Position numbers and translations under genes: made by a program. Positions 33,841 through 42,621 of a stretch of DNA of 64,000 nt are shown here, in pieces (position 1 is the stretch's first letter; the number at the start of each line of letters is the position of its first letter). Below the pieces are notes generated by a model. It was not told where the DNA came from. It ran no database searches and saw only the letters and a program-made list of their open reading frames with translations. The stretch is from Erythrobacter sp. (GTDB lineage Bacteria; Pseudomonadota; Alphaproteobacteria; Sphingomonadales; Sphingomonadaceae): the NCBI RefSeq assembly GCF_035194505.1, contig NZ_CP136573.1, positions 1-64,000 on the forward strand, written 5' to 3'.

Positions 33841-34224
33841 ATGTCCGCGCGCACGTCTCAATTCCTTATCGCCGCCGTCTTTCTGGTGCTGGGTGGCTGG
33901 TCGCTGTTTGCGCCGGCCAGCGTGATCGATCTGGCCATCACCGAGGCCTATCAGGACAGCAGCTACCTCACCCGCTTCACCATGGCCTGCTTCGGCGCGC
34001 AGGCGGTGTTGTTCGGGTTGATGACGCTGGTTACCCGCTGGACCGCGCGCGGCTTTGCGGTCTTCGCGGTGCTGCTGCTGCCGTTCTTCGGGTTCAATTA
34101 CTGGTTCCATTACGAGGTGCCGGTGCTGACCAGCATCGGGATGCTCGACTTTGCCGGCAACATCACCATGCTGGCCTGCGCGATCATCGGCTGGCGCGCG
34201 GCAAGGCGCGAGGAACAGGCATGA
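33841..34224 (+). CDS. Small four-helix membrane protein of unknown function
   Basis: A 127-residue protein with about four hydrophobic helices and a short basic C-terminus (WRAARREEQ). No catalytic residues stand out. Its stop overlaps the ubiA start (ATGA), so it is made with ubiA. The long open frame extending upstream to 33010 is antisense to rsmE and was dropped. Confidence 0.75.
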   Translation: MSARTSQFLIAAVFLVLGGWSLFAPASVIDLAITEAYQDSSYLTRFTMACFGAQAVLFGLMTLVTRWTARGFAVFAVLLLPFFGFNYWFHYEVPVLTSIGMLDFAGNITMLACAIIGWRAARREEQA

Positions 34225-35123
34225 GCGAGGGGATCGTCCCTGACAGCGAGCACCGCGGTATCGTCGCCCGCCTGCCGCAGCTTCCGCGTGACCTTGCGCT
34301 GCTGGCGCGGTTCGACCGGCCGATCGGCTGGTGGCTGCTGTTCTGGCCCTGTGTGTTCGGCGTGTGGCTGAGCGGTGCGGGGTGGCAGCCGCTGCTGCTC
34401 GGCTGGCTGCTGGCGGGCTCCATCGCCATGCGAGGGGCGGGCTGCGTCTATAATGACATCATCGACGCCGATCTCGACGCGCAGGTCGCCCGCACGGCGC
34501 TGCGTCCGGTGGCGAGCGGGCGGGTGTCGAAAAAGGCGGCGTGGGTCTGGCTCGTCGGCCTGTGCCTCGTCGGCCTCGCCGTGCTGCTGCAACTGCGCTG
34601 GGAGGCGCAGGTGGTCGCGCTCTGCAGCCTTGCGCTGGTCGCCGCCTATCCCTTCATGAAGCGCATCACATGGTGGCCGCAGGCGTGGCTGGGGATGGTG
34701 TTCAACTGGGGCCTGCTGGTCGGCTGGACGCAGCTGCGGCTCGACAACTGGGATGCGCTCGCGGCGATCTATGCCGGGTGTATCGCCTGGGTGATCGGCT
34801 ATGACACGATCTATGCCCTGCAGGACCGCGAGGATGACGCGATGGTCGGCATCCGCTCCTCGGCGCTGGCGATGGGCGCGCGGGTGCAGGCGGGGATTGC
34901 GGGCTTCTATGCTGCGGCTGTGGCGCTGTGGGGCCTCGGTTTCTGGCTCTACCGCGCAGACCCCTTGGCGCTCCTCGCGCTGCTGCCGGTGGCAGGGCAT
35001 CTGGCGTGGCAGGTGATGAGCCTCGACGCCGATGATCCGGCCAATCCGCTTGAACGCTTCCGCTCGAACCGCTGGGCGGGCGCGCTGATGGCGGCGGCGT
35101 GCTACGTCGTGGGCAATGCCTGA
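34221..35123 (+). CDS. ubiA: 4-hydroxybenzoate polyprenyltransferase
   Basis: A 300-residue polytopic membrane enzyme that attaches the polyprenyl chain to 4-hydroxybenzoate in ubiquinone synthesis. The first Asp-rich motif is G-C-V-Y-N-D-I-I-D-A-D-L-D, with the RPVASGRVS segment after it; the second is Y-D-T-I-Y-A-L-Q-D-R-E-D-D. Its product ubiquinone feeds the respiratory chain of the oxidase upstream in the window. Coupled to the small membrane protein before it. Confidence 0.95.
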   Translation: MSEGIVPDSEHRGIVARLPQLPRDLALLARFDRPIGWWLLFWPCVFGVWLSGAGWQPLLLGWLLAGSIAMRGAGCVYNDIIDADLDAQVARTALRPVASGRVSKKAAWVWLVGLCLVGLAVLLQLRWEAQVVALCSLALVAAYPFMKRITWWPQAWLGMVFNWGLLVGWTQLRLDNWDALAAIYAGCIAWVIGYDTIYALQDREDDAMVGIRSSALAMGARVQAGIAGFYAAAVALWGLGFWLYRADPLALLALLPVAGHLAWQVMSLDADDPANPLERFRSNRWAGALMAAACYVVGNA

Positions 35124-35138
35124 TCCGGGGGCTTCGAG

Positions 35139-35768
35139 ATGTGCAACCTCACCCGCATCACCCTGCCTGCCAGCGAAGTGGCGGCGTGGTTTGCGGCGGT
35201 GGAAGCAACACAAGGCGCGAATTTCGGCGCGGAGACCTATCCCGGCACCCCCGGCCTTGTGGTGGCAGAGGGGCAGCTGCGGGTAATGACATGGGGCTTC
35301 CCGCTGGTGCTCAAGGGCAAGCAGGGCCAGACCTTGAAGCCCAAGCCGGTCAACAACGCACGGACCGACAAGCTGGAGACCTTCTTCTGGCGCCATTCCT
35401 TCGAGGAGCGGCGCTGCCTCATCCCGCTCACCGGCTGGGCAGAGGCCGCGGGCGAGCGTGGCCGCATGACCCGCACATGGCTCTCGCTACCGGACGCGCC
35501 GCTCTTCGCGGCGGCGGGGGTGTGGCGGCAGTCGGACGAATGGGGCGCGTGCTATTCGATGGTGATGACCGACAGCGAAGGCACGGATGCCGCCAGCGTC
35601 CACGAACGCATGCCGGTGCTGCTCGCGCCGGAGGATCAGGCGCGCTGGATCGGCGGCACGCCGCACGAGGCGATGGCCCTGTGCCGTCCGTGGCAAGGTC
35701 CGCTGGTGATTGAGCGCACGCCTGAGCCGTGGGCGCGGGGCGCGGCCCATCAGCCGCAATTGTTCTAG
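35139..35768 (+). CDS. SRAP (HMCES/YedK-like) protein
   Basis: A 209-residue protein of the SOS-response-associated peptidase family, which forms a covalent link to abasic sites in single-stranded DNA through Cys2. Cys2 is present, but the next residues are Asn-Leu (MCNLTRI) rather than the common Gly-Arg. The LIPLTGWAEAAGERG region, the HSFEERRCL segment and H-E-R-M-P-V-L-L near the C-terminus fit the family core. It lies 15 bp after ubiA and is convergent with the VOC gene, overlapping it by 4 bp. Confidence 0.85.
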   Translation: MCNLTRITLPASEVAAWFAAVEATQGANFGAETYPGTPGLVVAEGQLRVMTWGFPLVLKGKQGQTLKPKPVNNARTDKLETFFWRHSFEERRCLIPLTGWAEAAGERGRMTRTWLSLPDAPLFAAAGVWRQSDEWGACYSMVMTDSEGTDAASVHERMPVLLAPEDQARWIGGTPHEAMALCRPWQGPLVIERTPEPWARGAAHQPQLF

Positions 35769-36139
35769 GCGTAGCTCACCATCTCGAATTCGATCCCGTC
35801 CCAGTCGAAGAAGTAGAACCGCCGGCCCGGCTCGTAATCGCCGTGGCTGAAGGGTTCGAGCCCGGCGGCGATCACCACCGCCTCTGCGGCGTCCAAATCG
35901 TCCACCACCAGCCCGACATGGTTGAGCGGCGCGCCCTTGCCGAAGCGGGGGACGGGGCCTTCGCCGCGCGTGTAGACCGCGATGTAATCCTGCGTCCCGC
36001 CGACATGGATGGTCCAGCCGCCCAGTTGCGAGGGGCCGCGCCAGCGGATGTGCCAGCCGCATAATTGCGCGAGCAGGGCGGCGGAGCGCTCGGGATCGCT
36101 GACGGTAATGTTGACGTGTTCAAGGTGACCGGTGGGCAT
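35765..36139 (-). CDS. VOC family protein (glyoxalase/bleomycin-resistance fold)
   Basis: A 124-residue single-domain VOC protein. The N-terminal H-L-E-H-V-N-I-T-V-S-D-P-E-R-S and the central LNHVGLVVDDLDAAEAVV carry the metal-ligand His type residues, and the C-terminus has FYFFDWDGIEFEMVSYA with a Glu ligand. Members are lyases, dioxygenases or drug-binding proteins. It is divergent from soxR across 108 bp holding a SoxR-like operator, so it may be a SoxR target. Confidence 0.85.
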   Translation of the reverse strand: MPTGHLEHVNITVSDPERSAALLAQLCGWHIRWRGPSQLGGWTIHVGGTQDYIAVYTRGEGPVPRFGKGAPLNHVGLVVDDLDAAEAVVIAAGLEPFSHGDYEPGRRFYFFDWDGIEFEMVSYA

Positions 36140-36205
36140 GGGGTTCTCCGTGGGTTTTTTCGTTGCAGGGGCGGGTGCGAATCAATCGGCTTGCCCCTTG
36201 TGCAA

Positions 36206-36223
36206 TCTCAACCTAACTTCAGG
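36206..36223. promoter_or_regulatory. Candidate SoxR operator between the VOC gene and soxR
   Basis: TCTCAACCTAACTTCAGG matches the enterobacterial-type SoxR box CCTCAAGTTAACTTGAGG at 14 of 18 positions by my alignment. It is bracketed on the minus strand by TTGACC (36222-36227) and, 19 bp away, a weak CACAAG, the long spacer expected of MerR-type promoters. Confidence 0.55.
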
Positions 36224-36247
36224 TCAAGCTATTTCGGAGCGCCGCCG

Positions 36248-36697
36248 ATGACCCGCCTCAAACCCACCGATCTCATTCCCATCGGGGAGATTGCGCGCCG
36301 CACCGGCCTCAGCGTCTCGGCGATCCGTTTCTACGATGACGAGGGGCTGATCGAGCCGGTGCGCACCAATGGCAACCAGCGGCGCTTCCTGCGCTCGGAC
36401 ATCCGCCGCCTGAGCTTCATCCTGATTGCCCAGCGCCTCGGCCTTGCGCTGGGCGAGATCCGGGCACAGCTGGCGACTTTGCCGCAGGGCCGCACGCCGA
36501 ATGCGCGCGACTGGGAGGCGATCAGCCGCGCGATCCGCGCCACGCTCGATGCGCGCATTGCCGAGCTGACCCGCACCCGCGAGCGGCTCGACGGCTGCAT
36601 CGGCTGCGGGTGCCTCAGCCTTGAACATTGCGCGATCTGGAACCCCGAGGACCGGCTCGGCCAAGACGGCCCCGGCCCGCGCAAGCTGATGGCGTGA
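36248..36697 (+). CDS. soxR: Redox-sensitive MerR-family activator SoxR
   Basis: A 149-residue regulator. The MerR-type helix-turn-helix is IPIGEIARRTGLSVSAIRFYDDEGL, quoted here as IGEIARRTGLSVSAIRFYD. The C-terminal [2Fe-2S] site is C117-I-G-C120-G-C122-L-S-L-E-H-C128, the exact SoxR spacing. SoxR senses redox-cycling compounds; outside enterics it usually controls a few pumps and oxidoreductases directly. No soxS is present, as expected for this group. The ATG at 36248 is the first that yields a normal MerR N-terminus. Confidence 0.94.
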   Translation: MTRLKPTDLIPIGEIARRTGLSVSAIRFYDDEGLIEPVRTNGNQRRFLRSDIRRLSFILIAQRLGLALGEIRAQLATLPQGRTPNARDWEAISRAIRATLDARIAELTRTRERLDGCIGCGCLSLEHCAIWNPEDRLGQDGPGPRKLMA

Positions 36698-36820
36698 GCG
36701 CGGCAGGCTGGCGGCTTGCAATTGCGGTCCATTGCCTGTTCAAGAACCGCCATGCATGAGCCTGCCGCACCATCGCTGCCTGACGGGCGGCTGGCCGACG
36801 AAACGAGAGAGAACCCCGAT

Positions 36821-39040
36821 ATGAATCCGCGCAACCTTGTCCCTGTCCTGACGCAAGTTTCCGCCGCCGCGCTGATGGCCGGGATGGCCGCCGCGCCGCA
36901 GGCCGCGTTGGCCGAGGATGCTCACGCGCACCACCACGCGCCTGCAATCCCGCAAGGAACCGGCTATTTCGCGAGCGACAGCACGCTGCCTTTCCTTGCG
37001 CCTGATTTCACGAAGATTTCCGAAGACGACTACATCCCCGCCTTCGAACAGGGCATGGCGATCGAGAAGGCCGAAGTCGCTGCGATCATCGCCAATCCGG
37101 AAAAAGCCACCTTCGCGAACACCATTGTCGCGCTGGAGAAGGCGGGCCGGATGCTCGGCCGGGTGGAGCGGGTGTTCTATGCGCTCACCGGCGCCAACAC
37201 CACCGACCGGCTCGATGCGATCGACACCGAAATCAGCCCGAAGCTTTCGGCCCATAATGATTCGATCACGCTCGATCCGGCGCTGTTTGCACGGGTGAAG
37301 GCGGTTTACGATGCGCGCGCCAGCCTTGGCCTGACGCTCGAACAGGGCCGGCTGCTGGAGGAGACCTACAAGCGCATGGTCCACGCCGGCGCGCTGCTCA
37401 CCCCGGCGCAGCGCGAGGAGGTGAAGGCGATCAATGGCGAGCTGTCCACGCTCGCCACCGAATTCGGCCAGAAGGTGCGCGCCGCGACCAATGCCCAGCC
37501 GCTGATCGTCGATACCGCCGCTGAACTGGCAGGCCTGTCTGAGGCCGATATCAAGGCGGCGGCCGATCTGGCGGCGGCCAAGGGGCACCCGGGCAAGTTC
37601 GCCATCGCGCTCCAGAACACGACGCAGCAGCCGCTGCTCCCTTCGCTCGAAAACCGCGCCACCCGCGAGGCGCTGTTCAAACTGAGCTATGGCCGCGCCG
37701 ACGGGGCCAATCCCGAGCATGATACCCGCGTGCTGCTGGCCAAGATCGCCACCCTGCGCGCAAAGAAGGCCGCGCTGTTCGGCGAGCCTGACTGGGCGAG
37801 CTACACCATGTATGATCGCATGGCGAAAAAGCCCGCGACCGCGCTTGGCTTCATGGAGCAGATGGTCCCCGCTCTGGCCGCCACCCAGCGGCGCGAGGCG
37901 GCGATGCTGACGCAAGCGATCAAGGCCGATGGCGGCGATTACACCGTCCAGCCGTGGGACTGGTATCGCTATGCCAACCGCATCAAGGCGACCCGCTACG
38001 ATCTCGACGAGGATGCAGTCGCGCAATATTTCCAGCTCGACAAGGTGCTGGAAGACGGCGTGTTCTACGCTGCGGGCAAGCTCTACGGCCTCAGCTTCAA
38101 GCGTCGCACCGATCTGCCGGTCTACCACCCCGATGTGTGGGTCTACACCGTGTTCGACGCCGATGGCTCGGAGCTCGGCCTGTTCTACTTCGATCCCTTC
38201 CAGCGCCCTTCCAAGCGCGGCGGCGCGTGGATGAGCAACTTCGTCGACCAGAGCGAGACCTGGGGCACCAAGCCGGTGATCTACAACGTGCTCAACATCC
38301 CCAAGGCCGCGCCGGGCGAAGTGCAGCTCGTCAGCTTCGATGATGTCGGCACCACCTTCCACGAATTCGGCCACGCGCTGCACGGGCTGTTCGCCAGCCA
38401 GCAGTTCGAGAGCCTCTCGGGCACGGCGACGGCGCGCGACTTTGTGGAATATCCCAGCCAGGTCAACGAGATGTGGGCGACTGATCCGCAAGTGCTGCAG
38501 AACTATGCCAAGCACTACAAGACCGGCGAAACCATCCCGATGGCGCTGGTCGAGAAGATCGAGGCCGCGTCCAAGTTCAACCAGGGCTATGATTTCGGCG
38601 AGACCGTGGCCGCAGCCCTGCTCGACATGAAGTGGGCAGCGCTCACCCCGGAAGCTGCCGCCGCGATCGACACGCCGGAGGAAGTCGACGCCTTCGAGAC
38701 CCGCGCTTTGAAGGAACTCGGCCTTGAGGTGGACCTCGTGCCGCCGCGCTACCGTTCGACCTATTTCAACCACATCTTCAGCGATCCGGCGGGCTATTCC
38801 GCAGGCTATTACAGCTACTTGTGGACCGAAATGCTCGACCGCGACAGCCGCAAGTGGTTCCGCGACAATGGCGGGCTGACCCGCGCCAATGGCGATCATT
38901 ACCGCAAGACCGTGCTGAGCCGCGGCGGGACGATGGACTATTTCGAGATGTTCCAGAACTTCGCCGGTCGCCAGCCCGATGTGCAGCCGATGCTGGAAGC
39001 GCGCGGGCTTGCGGGCGGGGAAAGCAGCGGCGGCGAGTAA
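36821..39040 (+). CDS. dcp: M3 family metallopeptidase, peptidyl-dipeptidase Dcp type, exported
   Basis: A 739-residue zinc peptidase. The start at 36821 gives a signal peptide (AALMAGMAAAPQAALAED), so it acts in the periplasm, unlike E. coli Dcp. The zinc motif is H514-E-F-G-H518, with the third ligand Glu in the downstream helix. A His-rich patch (HAHHHAP) follows the signal. G-Y-Y-S-Y-L-W-T-E is the usual M3 C-terminal substrate-binding stretch. ATG at 36716 or 36752 would lack a clean signal. Confidence 0.93.
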   Translation: MNPRNLVPVLTQVSAAALMAGMAAAPQAALAEDAHAHHHAPAIPQGTGYFASDSTLPFLAPDFTKISEDDYIPAFEQGMAIEKAEVAAIIANPEKATFANTIVALEKAGRMLGRVERVFYALTGANTTDRLDAIDTEISPKLSAHNDSITLDPALFARVKAVYDARASLGLTLEQGRLLEETYKRMVHAGALLTPAQREEVKAINGELSTLATEFGQKVRAATNAQPLIVDTAAELAGLSEADIKAAADLAAAKGHPGKFAIALQNTTQQPLLPSLENRATREALFKLSYGRADGANPEHDTRVLLAKIATLRAKKAALFGEPDWASYTMYDRMAKKPATALGFMEQMVPALAATQRREAAMLTQAIKADGGDYTVQPWDWYRYANRIKATRYDLDEDAVAQYFQLDKVLEDGVFYAAGKLYGLSFKRRTDLPVYHPDVWVYTVFDADGSELGLFYFDPFQRPSKRGGAWMSNFVDQSETWGTKPVIYNVLNIPKAAPGEVQLVSFDDVGTTFHEFGHALHGLFASQQFESLSGTATARDFVEYPSQVNEMWATDPQVLQNYAKHYKTGETIPMALVEKIEAASKFNQGYDFGETVAAALLDMKWAALTPEAAAAIDTPEEVDAFETRALKELGLEVDLVPPRYRSTYFNHIFSDPAGYSAGYYSYLWTEMLDRDSRKWFRDNGGLTRANGDHYRKTVLSRGGTMDYFEMFQNFAGRQPDVQPMLEARGLAGGESSGGE

Positions 39041-39067
39041 CCCCGCAGACCGGCGCAGGGCCGGGGA

Positions 39068-39607
39068 CTAGCTCTCCGGCCCCAGCTGCGGATCGAGATC
39101 GCGCGGCCGTGCGAAATGCGCCAGCTTTGCGCAGTAGCGCTTGATCTGGCTCCAGTGCTCGATCTCGCATTCCAGCACGGCGAAGGCGGCGGTGGGGAAC
39201 TTCACCACGGCTTCGCGGAACAGATCGTTTTCCTTGGACGGCGAGACCAGTTCGAGCAGCGTGTCCTGCAAGCCGGGATTGTGGCCGACGATCAGGATTG
39301 CCTCGGCCTCGTCATCGCCGCTGCCGGCATGGGCCTCGATCGTCTCGATGATGGTGTCATAGCTCGCAAGATAGAGCTTCTGGTCATAGACCGGCGTGAT
39401 CTCGGGCAGGGCGCCCTCCAGCGTCAGCTTCACCCGCACGGCGGGAGAGGCGATCACTCTGTCCCACTTCACCCCGTGATTGCGGATATGATCCCCGATC
39501 AGCTGCGCGCCCTTCTTCCCGCGCGCATTGAGCCCGCGGTCGAAATCGCGCTGGTTCATGTCGTCCCAGTCCGATTTGGCGTGACGCAGGAGACCAAGGA
39601 TCTTCAC
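39068..39607 (-). CDS. sixA: Phosphohistidine phosphatase SixA family protein
   Basis: A 179-residue histidine phosphatase. The N-terminal LGLLRHAKSDWDD contains the catalytic R-H-A motif, and a second His lies in AILIVGHNPGLQ. In E. coli SixA removes phosphate from histidines of the nitrogen phosphotransferase system or phosphorelays. The start overlaps the helicase stop by 4 bp (ATGA), so it is read after the helicase. Confidence 0.87.
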   Translation of the reverse strand: MKILGLLRHAKSDWDDMNQRDFDRGLNARGKKGAQLIGDHIRNHGVKWDRVIASPAVRVKLTLEGALPEITPVYDQKLYLASYDTIIETIEAHAGSGDDEAEAILIVGHNPGLQDTLLELVSPSKENDLFREAVVKFPTAAFAVLECEIEHWSQIKRYCAKLAHFARPRDLDPQLGPES

Positions 39608-42255
39608 GGCAGAACGGCTCCCTTGGCGCTGGCGGGCGATGGCATGTACAGATTGTTTCCAACACCAGCCGCGATGCGTTGTAAAGCCTGATCAAGCGTG
39701 ACGCGCAACACCGGCGTGCCGGGCGGGAAGGCGGCTTGCAGGCGCGTGGGGAAGGCGGGCGAGAGCATGACGAAGTGGCCCGCGTCATCCTTGCTCCGGA
39801 TAAGTCGCCCGAAGGCCTGCGCCAGCCGCGCGCGGATGATCCGGTCGTCATAGGCAGAGCCGCCACCTGCCAGCCTGCGCGCCTTGTGCAGGATGTCGGG
39901 GCGCGGCCAGGGCACCTGCTCCATCACCACGCAGCGCAAGCTGTGGCCGGGCACATCTACCCCGTCGCGCAAGGCGTCGGTGCCGATCAGGCTGGCGCGC
40001 GGATCGTCGCGGAAAATGTCCACCAAGGTTCCGGTGTCGATCGGATCGACATGCTGGGCATAGACCGGCAGGCCCGCCCGCGCGAGGCGATCGGCGATGC
40101 GGCCATGCACAGAGCGCAGCCGCCGGATTGCAGTGAACAAGCCGAGCACGCCGCCGCCTGACGCCTCGATGATCCGTGCATAGGCCCCTGCCAGCGCGGG
40201 CAGATCGCCCTTGGCAATATCGGTGACGATCAGCACTTCGGCGCGGGTGGCGTAATCGAAGGGGCTTTCCGCCGCCGAAAGCAGCGGCTGCACCTCGACA
40301 TGACCCGCGCCCGAACGCGCCACGGCGCTCGCCCATTTGTCGTCGTCCTGCGTCCTGTCCGTCAGGGTCGCGCTGGTCAGCATCACGCCATGCGCGGGTT
40401 CGAGCACCACGCGGGCGAAGGGCTTCATCGGATCGAGCCAGCGGCGATGGATCGCCACATCGAATTCGCGCGCGTCGGAACGATCAACCGCGAGCCAGTC
40501 GACGAATTCGGGGTCAGCCGGGCCGCCGAGCCGATCAAGCAGGGATTCCCACGCGGCGATCAGGTCAATCCGCCAGCCGAGCGCAAAGCGCGCGCCTTCG
40601 ATCCGCGCGCGGCCCCCCCGTTCATTGGGCGCGTCGAGCCAGTCGGGCGGATCGGCCAGAATGGCTTCGAGCCTGCCGCCCAGCCGGATCAGCGGCACGC
40701 GGATGCTGGCCAGCGCCTCTGCGGCTGCACTGGCGGCCTCGATCACTTCGCCCGGCAGCCCCGCCGCTTCGGTCTCGATGCCGTAGCCTGCGTCAATCCC
40801 GCCGCTTTCGTCGCGGGCATAGGTGGCGGTGCGCACGGCAGCGAGCAGGGCTTCCAATGGGCCGAAGGGCGTATTTTCCGCGAGGCGTTGCAGCCAGCCG
40901 TCAGACGGGAGCAATTGCCCCGCCTTGCAGGCAGCCGCGATGGCTTCGCCCCCGGCCTCGTCATAGCTGGCAAGGTCAGCGAGCCGCGCCGAAAGCCCGC
41001 GTCTGCGCCCGCGCGATTCCTTTTCCGGGCCGATGATCCAGCGTCTGAGTTCGATGGTCTCCTGCCCGCTGAGCGTTGCCGCAAAGGTGCTGTCCGCCGC
41101 GTCGAACACATGGTGCCCTTCGTCGAAGATCAACCGCGTCGGGCGCTGGTTCGGGTCGCGCACGCGCGCCGCATTGACCATCACCAGCGCATGATTGGCG
41201 ATCACCAGATCGGCCTGCGTGCTATCGCGCGCGGCCCGCTCGATGAAGCACTTCCGGTAATGCGGGCAGCCGGCATAGATGCACTCGCCGCGCTGGTCGG
41301 TCAGCGCCGCGATACCGCGCTTTCGGAACAGCGTGCCGAGCCAGCCGGGCAGATCGCCGCCGATCATGTCGCCGTCGCGGGTATAGGCCCCCCAGCGCGC
41401 GACCAGCTGCGCGAGCACCGCCGCGCGGCCGGCAAAGCCGCCTTGCAGCGCGTCCTCCAGATTGAGGAGGCACAGGTAATTCTCGCGGCCCTTCCTCACC
41501 ACCACCGGCGGGGTGCCGTCGGTGCGCTTGGCTGGCCATGCGCGGCGGCTTTCGGCGCGCAATTGCCGTTGCAGGTTCTTGGTGAAGGTCGAGACCCACA
41601 CCGTGCCGCCCGCCTGCTCTGCCCAGAGCGAGGCAGGGGCGAGGTAGCCCAGCGTCTTGCCGATGCCCGTGCCTGCCTGCGCCAGCGCCAGATGCGGGCG
41701 GCCGGGGGCGGAGCGGGGGGCGAAGATGCGCGCGGCGTCCTGCGCATAGGCGCGCTGGCCTTCGCGGCTTTCCGCGCCCTCTCCGGTAAGGCGGGCAAGC
41801 TGGGCGGAGACAGCCTCGGGCGCGAGTTCGATCTGGCGCGGGGCGGGGCGCTCGCCGGCCTCCTCCCATTCGGGCAGGCGCGCGAACAGCCAGCGCTCGG
41901 CCCGGTCGGGCTTGGCGATGTGGGGCTTCAAGACCTGCGCCCAGGGCCAGCGCAGGCGTTCCAGCGATTGCAGCGCCGACCATGCGCCCTCACGCTCAGG
42001 CCATGCGGCATCGCGGCAGGTGGCGATCAGCGCGCCTGCGGCCTGCTGGAGCAGGGCGGGGACATCGGCGTCGCTTTCGGGCACGGCGAGGCCCAGCGCC
42101 TCGGCAAGGCCGCGCGGGGTGGGCACGCAGAAGCGCGCCGGATGGATGAAAGCGAAGGCTTCGAGCAGGTCGAGCCCCGAGAGATCGGGATAGCCCAGCC
42201 GGCTCGCCACCAGCGGGGCATTGATCAGCAGCACCGGCGTATCGGCGGCGGCCAT
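39604..42255 (-). CDS. DinG/XPD-type ATP-dependent DNA helicase
   Basis: An 883-residue superfamily 2 helicase. Walker A is G195-T-G-I-G-K-T201, Walker B is the F-D-E-G-H box, and the Fe-S cysteines between them include NYLCLL and GECIYAGCPHYRKCF. An extra ~180-residue N-terminal region precedes the motor. The start at 42255 has an AAGG site; the open frame to 42480 crosses into the intergenic region near parS and was not used. Such helicases unwind recombination and damage intermediates. sixA is coupled downstream. Confidence 0.88.
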   Translation of the reverse strand: MAAADTPVLLINAPLVASRLGYPDLSGLDLLEAFAFIHPARFCVPTPRGLAEALGLAVPESDADVPALLQQAAGALIATCRDAAWPEREGAWSALQSLERLRWPWAQVLKPHIAKPDRAERWLFARLPEWEEAGERPAPRQIELAPEAVSAQLARLTGEGAESREGQRAYAQDAARIFAPRSAPGRPHLALAQAGTGIGKTLGYLAPASLWAEQAGGTVWVSTFTKNLQRQLRAESRRAWPAKRTDGTPPVVVRKGRENYLCLLNLEDALQGGFAGRAAVLAQLVARWGAYTRDGDMIGGDLPGWLGTLFRKRGIAALTDQRGECIYAGCPHYRKCFIERAARDSTQADLVIANHALVMVNAARVRDPNQRPTRLIFDEGHHVFDAADSTFAATLSGQETIELRRWIIGPEKESRGRRRGLSARLADLASYDEAGGEAIAAACKAGQLLPSDGWLQRLAENTPFGPLEALLAAVRTATYARDESGGIDAGYGIETEAAGLPGEVIEAASAAAEALASIRVPLIRLGGRLEAILADPPDWLDAPNERGGRARIEGARFALGWRIDLIAAWESLLDRLGGPADPEFVDWLAVDRSDAREFDVAIHRRWLDPMKPFARVVLEPAHGVMLTSATLTDRTQDDDKWASAVARSGAGHVEVQPLLSAAESPFDYATRAEVLIVTDIAKGDLPALAGAYARIIEASGGGVLGLFTAIRRLRSVHGRIADRLARAGLPVYAQHVDPIDTGTLVDIFRDDPRASLIGTDALRDGVDVPGHSLRCVVMEQVPWPRPDILHKARRLAGGGSAYDDRIIRARLAQAFGRLIRSKDDAGHFVMLSPAFPTRLQAAFPPGTPVLRVTLDQALQRIAAGVGNNLYMPSPASAKGAVLP

Positions 42256-42560
42256 GATCGCGTCGCCCTTGGACACGGCCTGGGTGGCGCCTGCGGAGGA
42301 GCGCACCCCCCCATCACGCAACCAATGCCCGCCATGGCTGGCATGAAGCGCGGGGATGAGCAGGGGTTGGGGCGGAGATGATGGCTCGATCACAGCGGTT
42401 AGCTTGGGGTTTTGCCTGCGCAAAGTAAACGCCGCGCTCCACAGCTGCGGCGGGTTTGGGGGTGGGGCAGGGCAGCGCATGATCGCCGCCAGACCCCTTC
42501 CAGACCCCCTCCAGCCCCGATATGGCGCGCTGATGGGCCTTTTGCCGCGTGTTTCCGCCG

Positions 42561-42576
42561 TGTTTCACGTGAAACA
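42561..42576. promoter_or_regulatory. parS centromere site (ParB-binding palindrome)
   Basis: TGTTTCACGTGAAACA is a perfect 16-bp palindrome identical to the classic chromosomal parS consensus bound by ParB. It lies in the 366-bp divergent gap between the helicase (start 42255) and lysS (start 42622), where I see no other feature beyond the two promoters. Chromosomal parS sites cluster near the replication origin, so this places the window in origin-proximal DNA. Confidence 0.9.
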
Positions 42577-42621
42577 TTGGTGTTGCCAGCATCGCTGCCA
42601 TGCGTGATAGGCGCGACCGCT

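Noticed and set aside
36740..38899. 719-codon minus-strand open frame
   Set aside because: Antisense shadow of the M3 peptidase gene, caused by high GC at third positions; no motif and a composition rich in Arg, Gly and His.
40300..42381. 693-codon plus-strand open frame
   Set aside because: Antisense shadow of the helicase gene, whose own frame has Walker, DEGH and Fe-S motifs.
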